From: Nocardia flavorosea NBRC 108225
GTDB lineage: Bacteria > Actinomycetota > Actinomycetes > Mycobacteriales > Mycobacteriaceae
Length of the DNA: 64,000 nt
Direction of reading: 5' to 3'
Assembly: GCF_001613385.1 (NCBI RefSeq)
Contig: NZ_BDCG01000002.1
Coordinates: 372,001 to 436,000 of the forward strand
Below, piece by piece: positions 34,965 to 43,233 of this stretch (positions within the stretch are counted from its first letter, which is position 1; each line of letters opens with the position of its first letter). The notes beneath the pieces were generated by a model, which worked only from the letters and a program-made list of their open reading frames with translations, was not told where the DNA came from and did not search any database. Made by a program: the position numbers and the translations under genes.

Positions 34965-36544
34965 CGCGGCGGGTAGACCGCGGGATCGAGCTGCAATGCC
35001 ATGAACCCGTTGTCCATACAGGCCACGAACAGCTTGTCGCCGTGGAACTCCGGTGGTGACAGGCACCAGTCGGCGGACAGATCCCCGCCCAGCAGCTTGC
35101 TCTGGTCGTTGACGACTCCGGTGAGCCCGGTCTGTCCCTGGATCACCGCCCGGGCCAGTGCGATCGTGCCGATGACGGGAGGTCCGGCGATGGACCCGAG
35201 GGTGGCGTGCAGCGAATTCGGGAGCTGCAGGTGTTTACCGGTCTGTGCGGGCGGGTTGAAGTACGCGATCTCCTTGAAGTGGTCGGGATCGCTCACGTCG
35301 AAAACCCGGATACCGGACTGGATCCAGCCGCAGGCCATCGCCCGCGGATTGTCCGGACGGTCGACGGTGCAGTAGTGCGCGTCGTAGGCGAACGCACCGT
35401 TACCGGATGCGCTCGACGCCCAGCGGTCCGCGTGCTCCGGCAGGTTGATCGCCAGTTTGGCGCTGGTCCGCCATCTGGGGTGCGCGCGATCGGCGATATC
35501 GAACAGTTTCACGCCGCCCGAGCCGCCTTCGTCGACCGTGAAGATATGCGGTGTGCCGTCGTAGGTGACGTACACGCTGTGCTGGTTGAGCTGACCATCG
35601 GTCCAGAATTTCTGCCCGATATGCGGGAGCGGATGACCGATCACGGTGCGCGGTGCCCGGTTCTGCACGGCCGAGACATCGATGATCGTCAGCCCGCCAA
35701 GATTCGCCAGGTACATGGTGTTGCCGTCCGGGGTGAAACCCATACCGTGCGCTTCGACACCGGTGAGCCCGCCCCACACCACCATCGGGCGGGCAGGGTC
35801 GGTGATATCGATGGCGCTCACCCAGCCCGGTGCGATACCGGAGGCCCAGTAGGTGTTGCCATCCGGGGAGAAATCGCCTTCGTGTGTGGTGATCGGCAGC
35901 GGCATGTTCAGCAGCGACCCGGTGGTGGTGTTGAGCAGCCGGGGATGCGCGCAGTCCTGGGAGATATCGTAGATCGAGATATAGCCCGCACCCTCGATCA
36001 CGCCGACGCCGGTGCCGACGAGCAGGCCGCGGTCTTCGTGAACTTTCAGCGATTCCCAGGTGCCGCCGACCATTGCCGGTTCTTTCAGCACCGCGGTACG
36101 GACCGGGTTCGCGGGATCACTGGCATCCACCACCTGAACACCCGCGTCAGGGGTGAGCAGGTTGGTCGGGAAAGTCGAGGCGATGTAGGCACAGTTCTTG
36201 TACGTGGGACTGACCGGCCCGGCACCTTGCCCCTGATACTGGCCGATGAGATCGATATTGCAGTTGTATCCCTCCCGGCTGCGCCCGGATCTGCGGTCCT
36301 CGAGCGGAACCTCGCCCTGCAGCCCGGTTTCCACCCGGTCGCCGGGGCGGCAGTTCGAGGGATCCACCGCGGTGGGCCACACGCCGGTGACTTCGTCGAA
36401 ACCGGGTGGTGGCGCGGCAGTTCCGACTGCCGAACCACCGATCAGCAGCGTCACCGCCGCCAGCACGGCCCCGGCGCGCGCGGCAGTGGAACCCCACCCG
36501 CGTCTCCGGCGGAACTCGACACCGTTGTCTCGTCCTCGGATCAT
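34961..36544 (-). CDS. Secreted LVIVD-repeat beta-propeller protein
   Basis: A 527-residue protein with an N-terminal arginine-rich signal peptide (basic stretch, then AARAGAVLAAVTLLIGGSAVG). Its repeats of the type V-(Q/R)-V-(V/F)-D-(A/V)-S-D-P and (I/T)-I-(Y/D)-(D/V)-(I/V)-S are LVIVD-like. Several cysteines (CRPGD, YNCNID, NCAYIAS, CTVD, ACGW, CLSP) may form disulfides. The domain probably forms a beta-propeller involved in surface binding. It is the first gene of a pair with DUF305. GGAG precedes the ATG at 36544. Confidence 0.8.
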   Translation of the reverse strand: MIRGRDNGVEFRRRRGWGSTAARAGAVLAAVTLLIGGSAVGTAAPPPGFDEVTGVWPTAVDPSNCRPGDRVETGLQGEVPLEDRRSGRSREGYNCNIDLIGQYQGQGAGPVSPTYKNCAYIASTFPTNLLTPDAGVQVVDASDPANPVRTAVLKEPAMVGGTWESLKVHEDRGLLVGTGVGVIEGAGYISIYDISQDCAHPRLLNTTTGSLLNMPLPITTHEGDFSPDGNTYWASGIAPGWVSAIDITDPARPMVVWGGLTGVEAHGMGFTPDGNTMYLANLGGLTIIDVSAVQNRAPRTVIGHPLPHIGQKFWTDGQLNQHSVYVTYDGTPHIFTVDEGGSGGVKLFDIADRAHPRWRTSAKLAINLPEHADRWASSASGNGAFAYDAHYCTVDRPDNPRAMACGWIQSGIRVFDVSDPDHFKEIAYFNPPAQTGKHLQLPNSLHATLGSIAGPPVIGTIALARAVIQGQTGLTGVVNDQSKLLGGDLSADWCLSPPEFHGDKLFVACMDNGFMALQLDPAVYPPR

Positions 36545-36686
36545 TGTTCTCCTCTTCCTGCGCGCCGTAGTGGCGCAACGGACGTACCCCGCCCGTTCCG
36601 CTCTCCGGTTGTTCAGCCGGGAGCGGTGGCCCCTTCGCCGTCCGGGTCAGTGTCGCCTACCGGATACGACCACGAGACCGTTTTCC

Positions 36687-38489
36687 TCATGCCGTCTCGA
36701 CCGGGCTCGAGATCGATTCGCCGCGGTCGCGGCTCAATTCCCGCAGCGCTGCAGTGACCTCATCGGCGCATTCCAGCGGCGCGCAATGCCCGCTGTCGAG
36801 TTCATGCAGGGCGATCAGCTGCGGTAGAGCCGCGGCGATCAGCTGTGACCGGGCGAGCGGCGCGATCTTGTCCTTGCGGCCCGCGAGCACGACTGTGGGG
36901 ACGGTCAGTGCGGCCGGGTCCAGGGCGGTGACGAGGTTGACCAGCATCGCCCCGTATCCGCCGCGGCCGCGGGCGGAGGTGGCGCCGATGATGCGGTCCA
37001 GTTCGTGCCCGATCCGCGGCGCGGCGGTGGCGCCGACCGCGATATGGGCGAGCAGCCGCCGGCGCACCGGCATCCGGCGCGGCAGCGGAATCCCGGCCAG
37101 CGGTGCCACCGTACGTGCCACCCGGCGCCGGGCCCCGAGGAGACGTTCGGGGCCTCGCAGAAAGCGCACATTGTCGAGGATTTCGCCGGGGGTGGTGTTC
37201 ACCAGCGCGACCGCGCGGGCCCGGGCCGCGATATCGCCGGGATACCGGTTTGCCCAGGCGAGGATGGCGATCCCGCCCATGGAATGCCCGGCGAGAACAG
37301 CGGGCCGGCCGGCCGGCACCGTCTCGGCAAGTACCGCGTGCAAGTCGTCGGCGAGATGCTCCACCGTGTAGCGGCCACGGCGGGCCACTTCGCTGCGCCC
37401 GTGACCACGGTGGTCGAAGGCCACGACGCGATGGCCGGCGCGCAGATCGGTGATCTGCCGGCGCCAGAAGCCGAGCGAGCACAGCACGCCGTGGGTCAGC
37501 ACGATCGTGGGTGCGTCTGCGCGACCGTGGATCTCGACATGCAGGCGGGTGCCGTCCGCACTGCGCACCTGCCGCACCTCGTCCGGCTCCGGCATCACCG
37601 CCTCCTGTCCGACCGCGGCCCGGGAACGCCGGGCCCGCCGCACGGCGCGGCGCGCCTGCGGGACCTGCCGCACGATCCGCGGCAACCGCGGCAGTACGGC
37701 GCGCGAGACGGCTGCCAGGACATCGAAGGCGATGCGGCGGGGGCGATTCCAGCGCACGCCGAGTAGTTCACGTAGTTCCGGCGTCAGCAATCCGGCGGTG
37801 ACCAGTGTCAGTACCCGGCCGGCGATCGGACGCACCGTGTAGTTCCACACGATCGGCCGGCGCAGCACCGGGATCATCGGCGGTGGCGTCGGCCTGCCGA
37901 CCACGGCGAGTACCCGATCGGTGACGTCGCAGCGTTCCAGTTCGGTCGCGGTCATCTCGTCGAACCAGGCGCAGAACGCCGCCCAGTCGACCGGCATATC
38001 TTGTTCGCGCACACCGTAGAAGCGGCCGACCTGCCGCATTTCGCGATAGAATTGCTCCACCTCGCCGGACTTCCAGCCGCGCCCGAGCACCTTCTGCTGG
38101 GTGTAGACGCCGTGTACCAGGCTGGCATGCACCCAGTGGAATGCCTCCGGGTTCAGTGCGCTCCATCGGGTGCCGTCGGCATTGCGGCCCTTGAAGTCTT
38201 TGTGCAGATTCCGCAGTTTGCGGGCGGTGGCCAGGGCTTCGTCCCGGCCGTAGACCACGCCCATGATCATGTCCAGGGTGCGTTCGGCGCGACCGTACGG
38301 GTCGGTCTCGAACACCGAGAACTCCCGTACACCGGTGGCGACCACCGGGTGCGCCACATCGATGAGCAGCCGCCGCGAGGCCCCGAGTACGAATGTCAGT
38401 TCCCCGAACACCGACCAGGCCACCGAGTCCGGCCCCAGAGGCTCCAACTCCTCCGTGGTCTCCGGCAGGACGGTCACACCCTCGCTCAT
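36687..38489 (-). CDS. Fusion of MpaB-type oxygenase domain (DUF2236) and alpha/beta hydrolase
   Basis: A 600-residue two-domain protein. Residues about 15-300 match the MpaB/DUF2236 (latex-clearing protein-like) helical domain: DSVAWSVFGELTFVLGASRRLLIDVAHPVVATGV, YGRAERTLDMIMGVVYG, NPEAFHWVHASLVHG. Residues about 325-590 are an alpha/beta hydrolase with IVLTHGVLCSLGFWRRQI (oxyanion), FDHRGHGRSE, nucleophile elbow AGHSMGG and the late His in ELDSGHCAPLE. The first domain may bind heme or iron and oxidise a hydrophobic substrate that the second hydrolyses; this is inference. It is divergent from a TetR gene. Confidence 0.85.
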   Translation of the reverse strand: MSEGVTVLPETTEELEPLGPDSVAWSVFGELTFVLGASRRLLIDVAHPVVATGVREFSVFETDPYGRAERTLDMIMGVVYGRDEALATARKLRNLHKDFKGRNADGTRWSALNPEAFHWVHASLVHGVYTQQKVLGRGWKSGEVEQFYREMRQVGRFYGVREQDMPVDWAAFCAWFDEMTATELERCDVTDRVLAVVGRPTPPPMIPVLRRPIVWNYTVRPIAGRVLTLVTAGLLTPELRELLGVRWNRPRRIAFDVLAAVSRAVLPRLPRIVRQVPQARRAVRRARRSRAAVGQEAVMPEPDEVRQVRSADGTRLHVEIHGRADAPTIVLTHGVLCSLGFWRRQITDLRAGHRVVAFDHRGHGRSEVARRGRYTVEHLADDLHAVLAETVPAGRPAVLAGHSMGGIAILAWANRYPGDIAARARAVALVNTTPGEILDNVRFLRGPERLLGARRRVARTVAPLAGIPLPRRMPVRRRLLAHIAVGATAAPRIGHELDRIIGATSARGRGGYGAMLVNLVTALDPAALTVPTVVLAGRKDKIAPLARSQLIAAALPQLIALHELDSGHCAPLECADEVTAALRELSRDRGESISSPVETA

Positions 38490-38516
38490 GAGACTATTGT
38501 TAGCACATAAGTCTCA
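38489..38516. promoter_or_regulatory. Inverted repeat, putative TetR operator
   Basis: TGAGACT and AGTCTCA (38489-38495 and 38510-38516) are perfect seven-base arms separated by 14 bases. They lie exactly between the divergent MpaB-hydrolase and TetR genes and overlap the start codon of the former. Confidence 0.6.
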
Positions 38517-38533
38517 GGTGCGACAATCGTCGT

Positions 38534-39187
38534 ATGCCTCGTTCCTCCGTGCCGCTGACGAACCTGTTCAGCCGGGCGGTGACGAAGGTTGCCGTGCACA
38601 GCCCGGTGGGTCCGGAGGTCGTGCAGGTGTACGAGGCGGCACTGCGCGTACTGACCGACCGCGGCACCCGCGCTGCCACGATGGACGACATCGCGGCCCG
38701 GTCAGGAGTCAGCCGCGCGACCCTGTTCCGCCGATTCGGCGGCCGCGACGCCCTGTTCGAGGCGGCCGTCGCGCACACCCTGGGTGATTTTCTCGGCGAA
38801 ATCACCACAACGTTTCGCAGCATCCCCGACCCCACCGAGCGGATCGCGGAAGCGTTCGTCGCCTGCCTGCGCCTACGCCGCCGACTCCTTTCGGGCACCG
38901 CGGATACCGCACGCAATGCCGAACTGCTCACCATGCTGTCGACCGGCTCACCGGCACCGATGGAGATCGGCCGCCGTTTCATCGCCGCCCGGATCCGTGT
39001 CGCGCAATCCGAGGGCACACTGCCCCCCGGAGACCCGGATCTCCAGGCCGACGCCATCATTCATATGACGGCGGGCTACCTCCTACTGCCCTCCCCCGGA
39101 TACGACCTCGACGACGACGAGGTCGCCCGCGATCTCGCTCGTCGCGTGATCGCCCCGATCATCACCCGCCCGGCCCCTTCTGCCTGA
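38534..39187 (+). CDS. TetR/AcrR-family transcriptional regulator
   Basis: A 217-residue regulator. The N-terminal TetR helix-turn-helix is at about 30-80 (EAALRVLTDRGTRAATMDDIAARSGVSRATLFRRFGGRDALFEA), and a helical ligand-binding domain follows. It is divergent from the MpaB-hydrolase fusion gene with a 44-base gap that contains an inverted repeat, so it most likely represses that gene and itself. Confidence 0.92.
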   Translation: MPRSSVPLTNLFSRAVTKVAVHSPVGPEVVQVYEAALRVLTDRGTRAATMDDIAARSGVSRATLFRRFGGRDALFEAAVAHTLGDFLGEITTTFRSIPDPTERIAEAFVACLRLRRRLLSGTADTARNAELLTMLSTGSPAPMEIGRRFIAARIRVAQSEGTLPPGDPDLQADAIIHMTAGYLLLPSPGYDLDDDEVARDLARRVIAPIITRPAPSA

Positions 39188-39352
39188 AAACCGGCGATTC
39201 GACACGGAATCCAGCCGGCCGGTCAGTCTCCGTCCGCGGAACACGAATGCCTCAGCACCGACCGACGACCGGGTCGATGACGCTTTCGATCGATGTGATG
39301 CGGTTCCCGTTCCCGGGCGGCGTCGACCGGGGCAGTCGAATCAACTCCGCGT

Positions 39353-40294
39353 TCACCAGGATTCGATGAGCGGCTCCGGATGTTCGGTCTGCCGCCACTG
39401 CTCACTGAGGCGGTCCAGTCTGCGCGCGCCCATACCGCAGACGGTGGCGACCTTGTCGTCGCGGACCTCCAGGACCACCACACCCACCACCCTATCCACG
39501 GTTGCGGCGATCATCGCCGGTGCACCGTTGACCACGCCGGCGTGAATGGACAGCGGACCACCGACCAGGCGACGCTTGGCCGCGGTCGGTTTGAAGCCCG
39601 CGCGCAGCGTGGTCGCGATCCGGCGGGGCGTCGTCAAGATCTGGAGCTTCGCCGCGAGCCCCGCACCGTCGGAGATCGCGGTCGCGTCATCGGTCAGCAG
39701 GGCGACCAGATGCTCGGTGCGTCCCGAGGAGGCGGCGGCGACGAAGGCCTCCACGATCCGGCGGGCGGACGCACGGTCGGCGGCGCCGCCGTGACGCCCG
39801 GCGGCGATCCGCTGCCGCGCCCGGTGCGTGTGCTGCTGGCTGGCCGATTCGGAGATGTCGAGGATCGCCCCGATTTCGGCATGACTGTAGGAAAACGCTT
39901 CGCGCAGAACGTAGACGGCGCGTTCGACCGGCGACAGCTGCTCCATCAGCCGCAGCACCGCCAGGGTCACCGATTCGCGTTGTTCGACGGTCTCGGCCGG
40001 ACCCAGCATGGGGTCGCCGTCCAGCAGCGGTTCGGGTAACCACGTGCCGGCCGCGCGTTCGTGCCGGGCGCGCGCCGAGCGCAACCGGTCCAGCGACAGG
40101 TTGGTCACCACCTTGGTGAGCCAGGCTTCGGGGATCTCGATGCGATCGCGATCGGCGGCCTGCCAGCGCAGGAACGCGTCCTGGACGACATCCTCGGCGT
40201 CGGCGGCCGATCCGAGCAGCCGGTACGCCAGCGAGGCCAGCCGGGACCGGCCGGCCTCGAAGCGTTCCACGGTGGCGGTGTCCACGATCGCCAC
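39353..40294 (-). CDS. ECF41-type sigma factor
   Basis: A 313-residue ECF41 sigma factor with region 2 (SLAYRLLGSAADAEDVVQDAFLRW), region 4 (LRLMEQLSPVERAVYVLREAFSYSHAEIGAILDISESASQQ) and a SnoaL-like C-terminal extension. The last part, VCGMGARRLDRLSEQW, replaces the usual NPDKL motif, which is a deviation. The GTG at 40294 is one base from the stop of the oxidoreductase gene, so the two genes form an operon, the arrangement typical of ECF41 and its target. Confidence 0.9.
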   Translation of the reverse strand: MAIVDTATVERFEAGRSRLASLAYRLLGSAADAEDVVQDAFLRWQAADRDRIEIPEAWLTKVVTNLSLDRLRSARARHERAAGTWLPEPLLDGDPMLGPAETVEQRESVTLAVLRLMEQLSPVERAVYVLREAFSYSHAEIGAILDISESASQQHTHRARQRIAAGRHGGAADRASARRIVEAFVAAASSGRTEHLVALLTDDATAISDGAGLAAKLQILTTPRRIATTLRAGFKPTAAKRRLVGGPLSIHAGVVNGAPAMIAATVDRVVGVVVLEVRDDKVATVCGMGARRLDRLSEQWRQTEHPEPLIESW

Positions 40295-40295
40295 T

Positions 40296-41486
40296 TTAGG
40301 CCGCGACCTCCTCGTTGCGCCGCCGCGGTACGTCCGCGAGATGATGCTTGCGGGTGGGCCGGCCGTAGGTCGGATGGCGCATACTCCACGGACCCGCGTT
40401 CAGAATGGCGGCCTTGACCCGCGCAGCGGGGCGACCCCGCAGGGCCCAGGACTTCGACCGCTCGGCCGCGTCGACGAGCTGGAAGATCCCGTCTTTGCGG
40501 CCGAGGCTGATGTGGTTGCCCACATAGGAAAGCGCGGTCTCGGGTGCCTGGCGGCCGGTGAGGTCGCCGACGATCGCGGCCACGGCCTGCATGGCGGTGA
40601 AGCCCGCCGACGCGCAGGACATCGGCAGCGGGCGGCCGTTGTCGCGGACGGCGAAAGCACTGTCGCCCGCGGCATAGACCCCCGGGTGCGAAACCGACCG
40701 CATCATCCGGTCCACCCGGATCCGCCCGTTTTCTTCGACCGCTAGCCCGCTGGCGGCGGCCACCGGATGCACGGCGAACCCGGCCGCCCACACCGTGGCG
40801 TCGGCAGGCAGAACCGTGCCGTCGGTGGCGACGGCGTAGGACTCCTCGACCCGCTCGATGGTGGTGTGCTCGTGAACGGTGATCCCGAACCGGTCGAAGG
40901 CCCGGAACAGATGACGCCGGGCCGAGGGCCCGAGCCAGCCGCCCAGTTCACCGGTGGTCGCGAGGGTGATCCGCAGGCCGGGCCGGGATTCGGCGAGTTC
41001 GGGCGCGGCCTCGATCGCGGTGAGATTACCGCCGACGACGAGCACAGTGCCGTTACCGTCGAGCTCGTCCAGCCGCTGCCGCAGCCGCAGCGCCGACGGC
41101 CGCCCGGCCACGTGGAACGCGTGCTCGGCAACCCCCGGCACACCGTGGTGGGCGGCGGTGCTGCCGAGCGTGTAGAGAAGGGTGTCGTATCCGAGCCGGC
41201 CGGTCCCGTCGGCGCCGGTCACGGTGACGGTCCGCTGTTCGGCATCGATCGCGTCCACCCGCGCCACCAGCAGCCTGATGCCGGTACCCGCGAACAGTTC
41301 CACGAGATCGTGCCGGCGCAGTTCCTGCCCCGCGGCGAGCTGATGCATGCGCATCCGTTCGACGAAATCCGGTTCGGCATTGACGACGGTGATCTCGACC
41401 TCGTCGCGATGCAGTCGCCGCGCGAGCAGTCCGGCGGCGTAGGCGCCGGCGTATCCGGCCCCCAGGACCATGATGCGGTGCTTCAT
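40296..41486 (-). CDS. FAD-dependent NADH dehydrogenase-like oxidoreductase, ECF41 partner
   Basis: A 396-residue pyridine nucleotide-disulfide-type flavoprotein related to NDH-2. It has the FAD motif MVLGAGYAGAYAAGLLARR, the NAD-binding motif VLVVGGNLTAIEAAPELA and a second FAD motif near SHPGVYAAGDSAFA. It lies upstream of the ECF41 sigma gene in one operon, matching the known association of ECF41 with oxidoreductase, decarboxylase or epimerase genes, and is the likely target. A putative ECF41 promoter and a CRP-like site lie upstream. The substrate is unknown. Confidence 0.9.
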   Translation of the reverse strand: MKHRIMVLGAGYAGAYAAGLLARRLHRDEVEITVVNAEPDFVERMRMHQLAAGQELRRHDLVELFAGTGIRLLVARVDAIDAEQRTVTVTGADGTGRLGYDTLLYTLGSTAAHHGVPGVAEHAFHVAGRPSALRLRQRLDELDGNGTVLVVGGNLTAIEAAPELAESRPGLRITLATTGELGGWLGPSARRHLFRAFDRFGITVHEHTTIERVEESYAVATDGTVLPADATVWAAGFAVHPVAAASGLAVEENGRIRVDRMMRSVSHPGVYAAGDSAFAVRDNGRPLPMSCASAGFTAMQAVAAIVGDLTGRQAPETALSYVGNHISLGRKDGIFQLVDAAERSKSWALRGRPAARVKAAILNAGPWSMRHPTYGRPTRKHHLADVPRRRNEEVAA

Positions 41487-41536
41487 AACGGTGCTCCTGT
41501 CCGGTTCGCGTGAACCTCTCGTTCGCGTGCCCTCTG

Positions 41537-41563
41537 AACGGGGCAGCGTCCGGATTCCTGACA
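41537..41563 (-). promoter_or_regulatory. Putative ECF41-dependent promoter
   Basis: On the minus strand TGTCAG, 17 bases, then CGTT lies about 50 bases upstream of the oxidoreductase start. This is close to the TGTCACA - CGTC pattern described for ECF41 promoters, consistent with self-activation of the oxidoreductase-sigma operon. Confidence 0.5.
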
Positions 41564-41572
41564 GGAACTCAC

Positions 41573-41588
41573 TGTGATCTGGATCACC
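41573..41588. promoter_or_regulatory. CRP-like binding site
   Basis: TGTGA-N6-TCACC contains the perfect palindrome GTGATC-TG-GATCAC (41574-41587). It matches the CRP/GlxR consensus TGTGA-N6-TCACA in all but one base. It lies ten bases upstream of the putative -35 element of the oxidoreductase-ECF41 operon. Confidence 0.6.
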
Positions 41589-41597
41589 GCATATTGG

Positions 41598-41834
41598 TCA
41601 CCGTCGCAGCACCCGCCGAGCCCAGGCCCGCAGCCGCGTCCGCCGGGACTCCGGTTCGGCCGCCTCCACTGTTTCCGCGGCCACCGCCTGCGCGAACCGC
41701 GCATGCAACTGCTCGCGAACCTCATCCGGGGTATACGCCCGGCGGCGCCGCTCCGCGCGCACCACCACCACACCGGTGGCCACCACACCGGCCGCACCCG
41801 CCAAACCCAGCAGCTTCCACCACCTCATACGCAT
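41598..41834 (-). CDS. Small membrane-anchored hypothetical protein
   Basis: A 78-residue protein with an N-terminal membrane span (KLLGLAGAAGVVATGVVVV, about 7-25) followed by an arginine-rich cytoplasmic tail with an amphipathic helix (YTPDEVREQLHARFAQAVAA). I do not recognise the family. It is divergent from the YiiX-like gene with an 11-base gap and is followed by the CRP-like site. The second Met (41828) is an alternative start. Confidence 0.6.
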   Translation of the reverse strand: MRMRWWKLLGLAGAAGVVATGVVVVRAERRRRAYTPDEVREQLHARFAQAVAAETVEAAEPESRRTRLRAWARRVLRR

Positions 41835-41845
41835 AGGCTACGTGT

Positions 41846-42511
41846 ATGGCGGGTGCGGATATCGATCTCGACCGGGCTGTCGAGATCACCAGAACGGGCG
41901 ATATCTGGTTGTTCCGTGGACATTCCACGGCCGACCGGATGATCAGGATGACCACCAACAGCCCGGTCAACCATGTCGGGATGGCCGTGGTGATCGACGA
42001 TCTACCGGCTCTCATCTGGCATGCCGAACTCGGCCGCTCATTGACCGATATGTGGTCGGGCACCACCCATCGTGGTGCCCAATTGCACAACCTGCGCGAT
42101 GCAGTGATGGTGTGGGCCAACAAGTACGGGCAGCAGGCCTGGCTGCGCCAGCTCGATCCCCCGGCCGGTCCCGCGATGGAAGACGGCGTGCTACGCACCG
42201 TCGCCCGGCTCGACGGCACCCCTTTCCCCTCGACCGCCGCCCTCGCCGGGCGCTGGTTCCGGGGCCGGATCCAGTTGCCGCGCCGCCGATCCCGCAGACC
42301 CCGCCGACCCGATGCGCGCGAAGTCGAGAACGCCTACTGCGCGGAAATCGTCGCCGCCACCTATCAGGCGATGGGTCTACTACCCGAGGACCGCAGTCCC
42401 GACTGGTACGACCCGGGCCGCTTCTGGAGCGGCGACCACCTGCGGCTCACCGGCGGCCATACGCTCGGTGGCGAGGTCGCGGTCGACGTACCGGACGAAA
42501 CCACGAGCTGA
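41846..42511 (+). CDS. Permuted papain-like amidase (YiiX/C92 type)
   Basis: A 221-residue protein. The N-terminal segment TGDIWLFRGHSTADRMIRM, then NSPVNHVGMAVV with the putative catalytic His43, and C165 in ENAYCAEIVAATYQAMG show the circularly permuted NlpC/P60 order (His before Cys) of YiiX/YaeF-like proteins. These hydrolyse amide or thioester bonds, sometimes of lipids or proteins. There is no signal peptide, so it is likely cytoplasmic. Its end overlaps the convergent small gene at 42447. Confidence 0.75.
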   Translation: MAGADIDLDRAVEITRTGDIWLFRGHSTADRMIRMTTNSPVNHVGMAVVIDDLPALIWHAELGRSLTDMWSGTTHRGAQLHNLRDAVMVWANKYGQQAWLRQLDPPAGPAMEDGVLRTVARLDGTPFPSTAALAGRWFRGRIQLPRRRSRRPRRPDAREVENAYCAEIVAATYQAMGLLPEDRSPDWYDPGRFWSGDHLRLTGGHTLGGEVAVDVPDETTS

Positions 42512-42605
42512 CCGAGCCGGTCCGCTGACGCTGCGGCCAGAACATTGCCCATAGCAGGACGCCGAGCGGCAACCCGATCGCCACCGCCAGTCCCAACTCC
42601 CTCAC
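42447..42605 (-). CDS. Small membrane peptide coupled to the upstream gene
   Basis: A 52-residue frame with a GTG start in a GTGA overlap with the upstream stop. It has one membrane span (LGLAVAIGLPLGVLLWAMFW) and a strongly basic tail. It overlaps the end of the convergent YiiX-like gene by 65 bases, which weakens the call. The translational coupling and the clear helix support it. Confidence 0.45.
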   Translation of the reverse strand: MRELGLAVAIGLPLGVLLWAMFWPQRQRTGSVSSWFRPVRRPRPRHRAYGRR

Positions 42606-42919
42606 CGCCGATCCAGATCGACTACAGGCCAGCGATACCCGAGCGGATAGACGCGTATCGGCGTGACCAGTGCGGCGATATCGGTAATCGCATGACGTAC
42701 CGCATCGGCATGCTCGAACGAGGGAACCACGACCGCCGCCGCGTCGTGTTCCATGACGGCCCCGCACAGAACCAGCGCGGTGGCCAGCGGGCCGGTGTCG
42801 AGCCGGATGGTCCACACGATCCGATAGCCGTGCCGCTCGGCAACCCGATGGATATCCACACCGTCACCGTGCACATCTCGCCGTTCCAGCCCGATCGCCT
42901 TCGGCACCCCGCCGTCCAT
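42602..42919 (-). CDS. Hypothetical protein, actinobacterial, near XRE/DUF397
   Basis: A 105-residue product with the regular segments HRVAERHGYRIVWTIRL, LCGAVMEHDAAAVVVPSF, EHADAVRHAITDIAALVTP and RVYPLGYRWPVVDLDRR. AAAGGGGA lies before the ATG at 42919. An alternating strand and helix pattern is visible, but I do not know the fold; the middle weakly recalls the catalytic domain of resolvases. It is divergent from the XRE/DUF397 pair. Confidence 0.65.
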   Translation of the reverse strand: MDGGVPKAIGLERRDVHGDGVDIHRVAERHGYRIVWTIRLDTGPLATALVLCGAVMEHDAAAVVVPSFEHADAVRHAITDIAALVTPIRVYPLGYRWPVVDLDRR

Positions 42920-43233
42920 CTGTCCCCTTTCGAATCCAAGCGCTGGGAGCACCCGGAACCGGGGCCGGGACCGCACCACCCGGCAACGATGCTCCTCGAC
43001 CGCGCCGGATGTCCCACCGGCACAGTCAGCTGCCGCGGGCTTTCCCGGTTCCGGGCGCGACGCCAGTAGACACGCGGAACGTTCTTGTGGACAGCCTGTT
43101 TGGATGATCCTCGGGAGTTCGCCCAATCCCCCAGCAAACCGTCCGCGTTACGGGCACAATCTCTTCCAGCGCGATCTGTCAGGCCATCCACAAAACCGAC
43201 CGTGCGCCACCCACAATCAGGGGGAACGAAACC
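42920..43233. other. Divergent promoter region of the 42602 gene and the XRE gene
   Basis: A 314-base stretch that should hold the promoters of both genes. I see no clear gene or strong motif. Confidence 0.5.
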
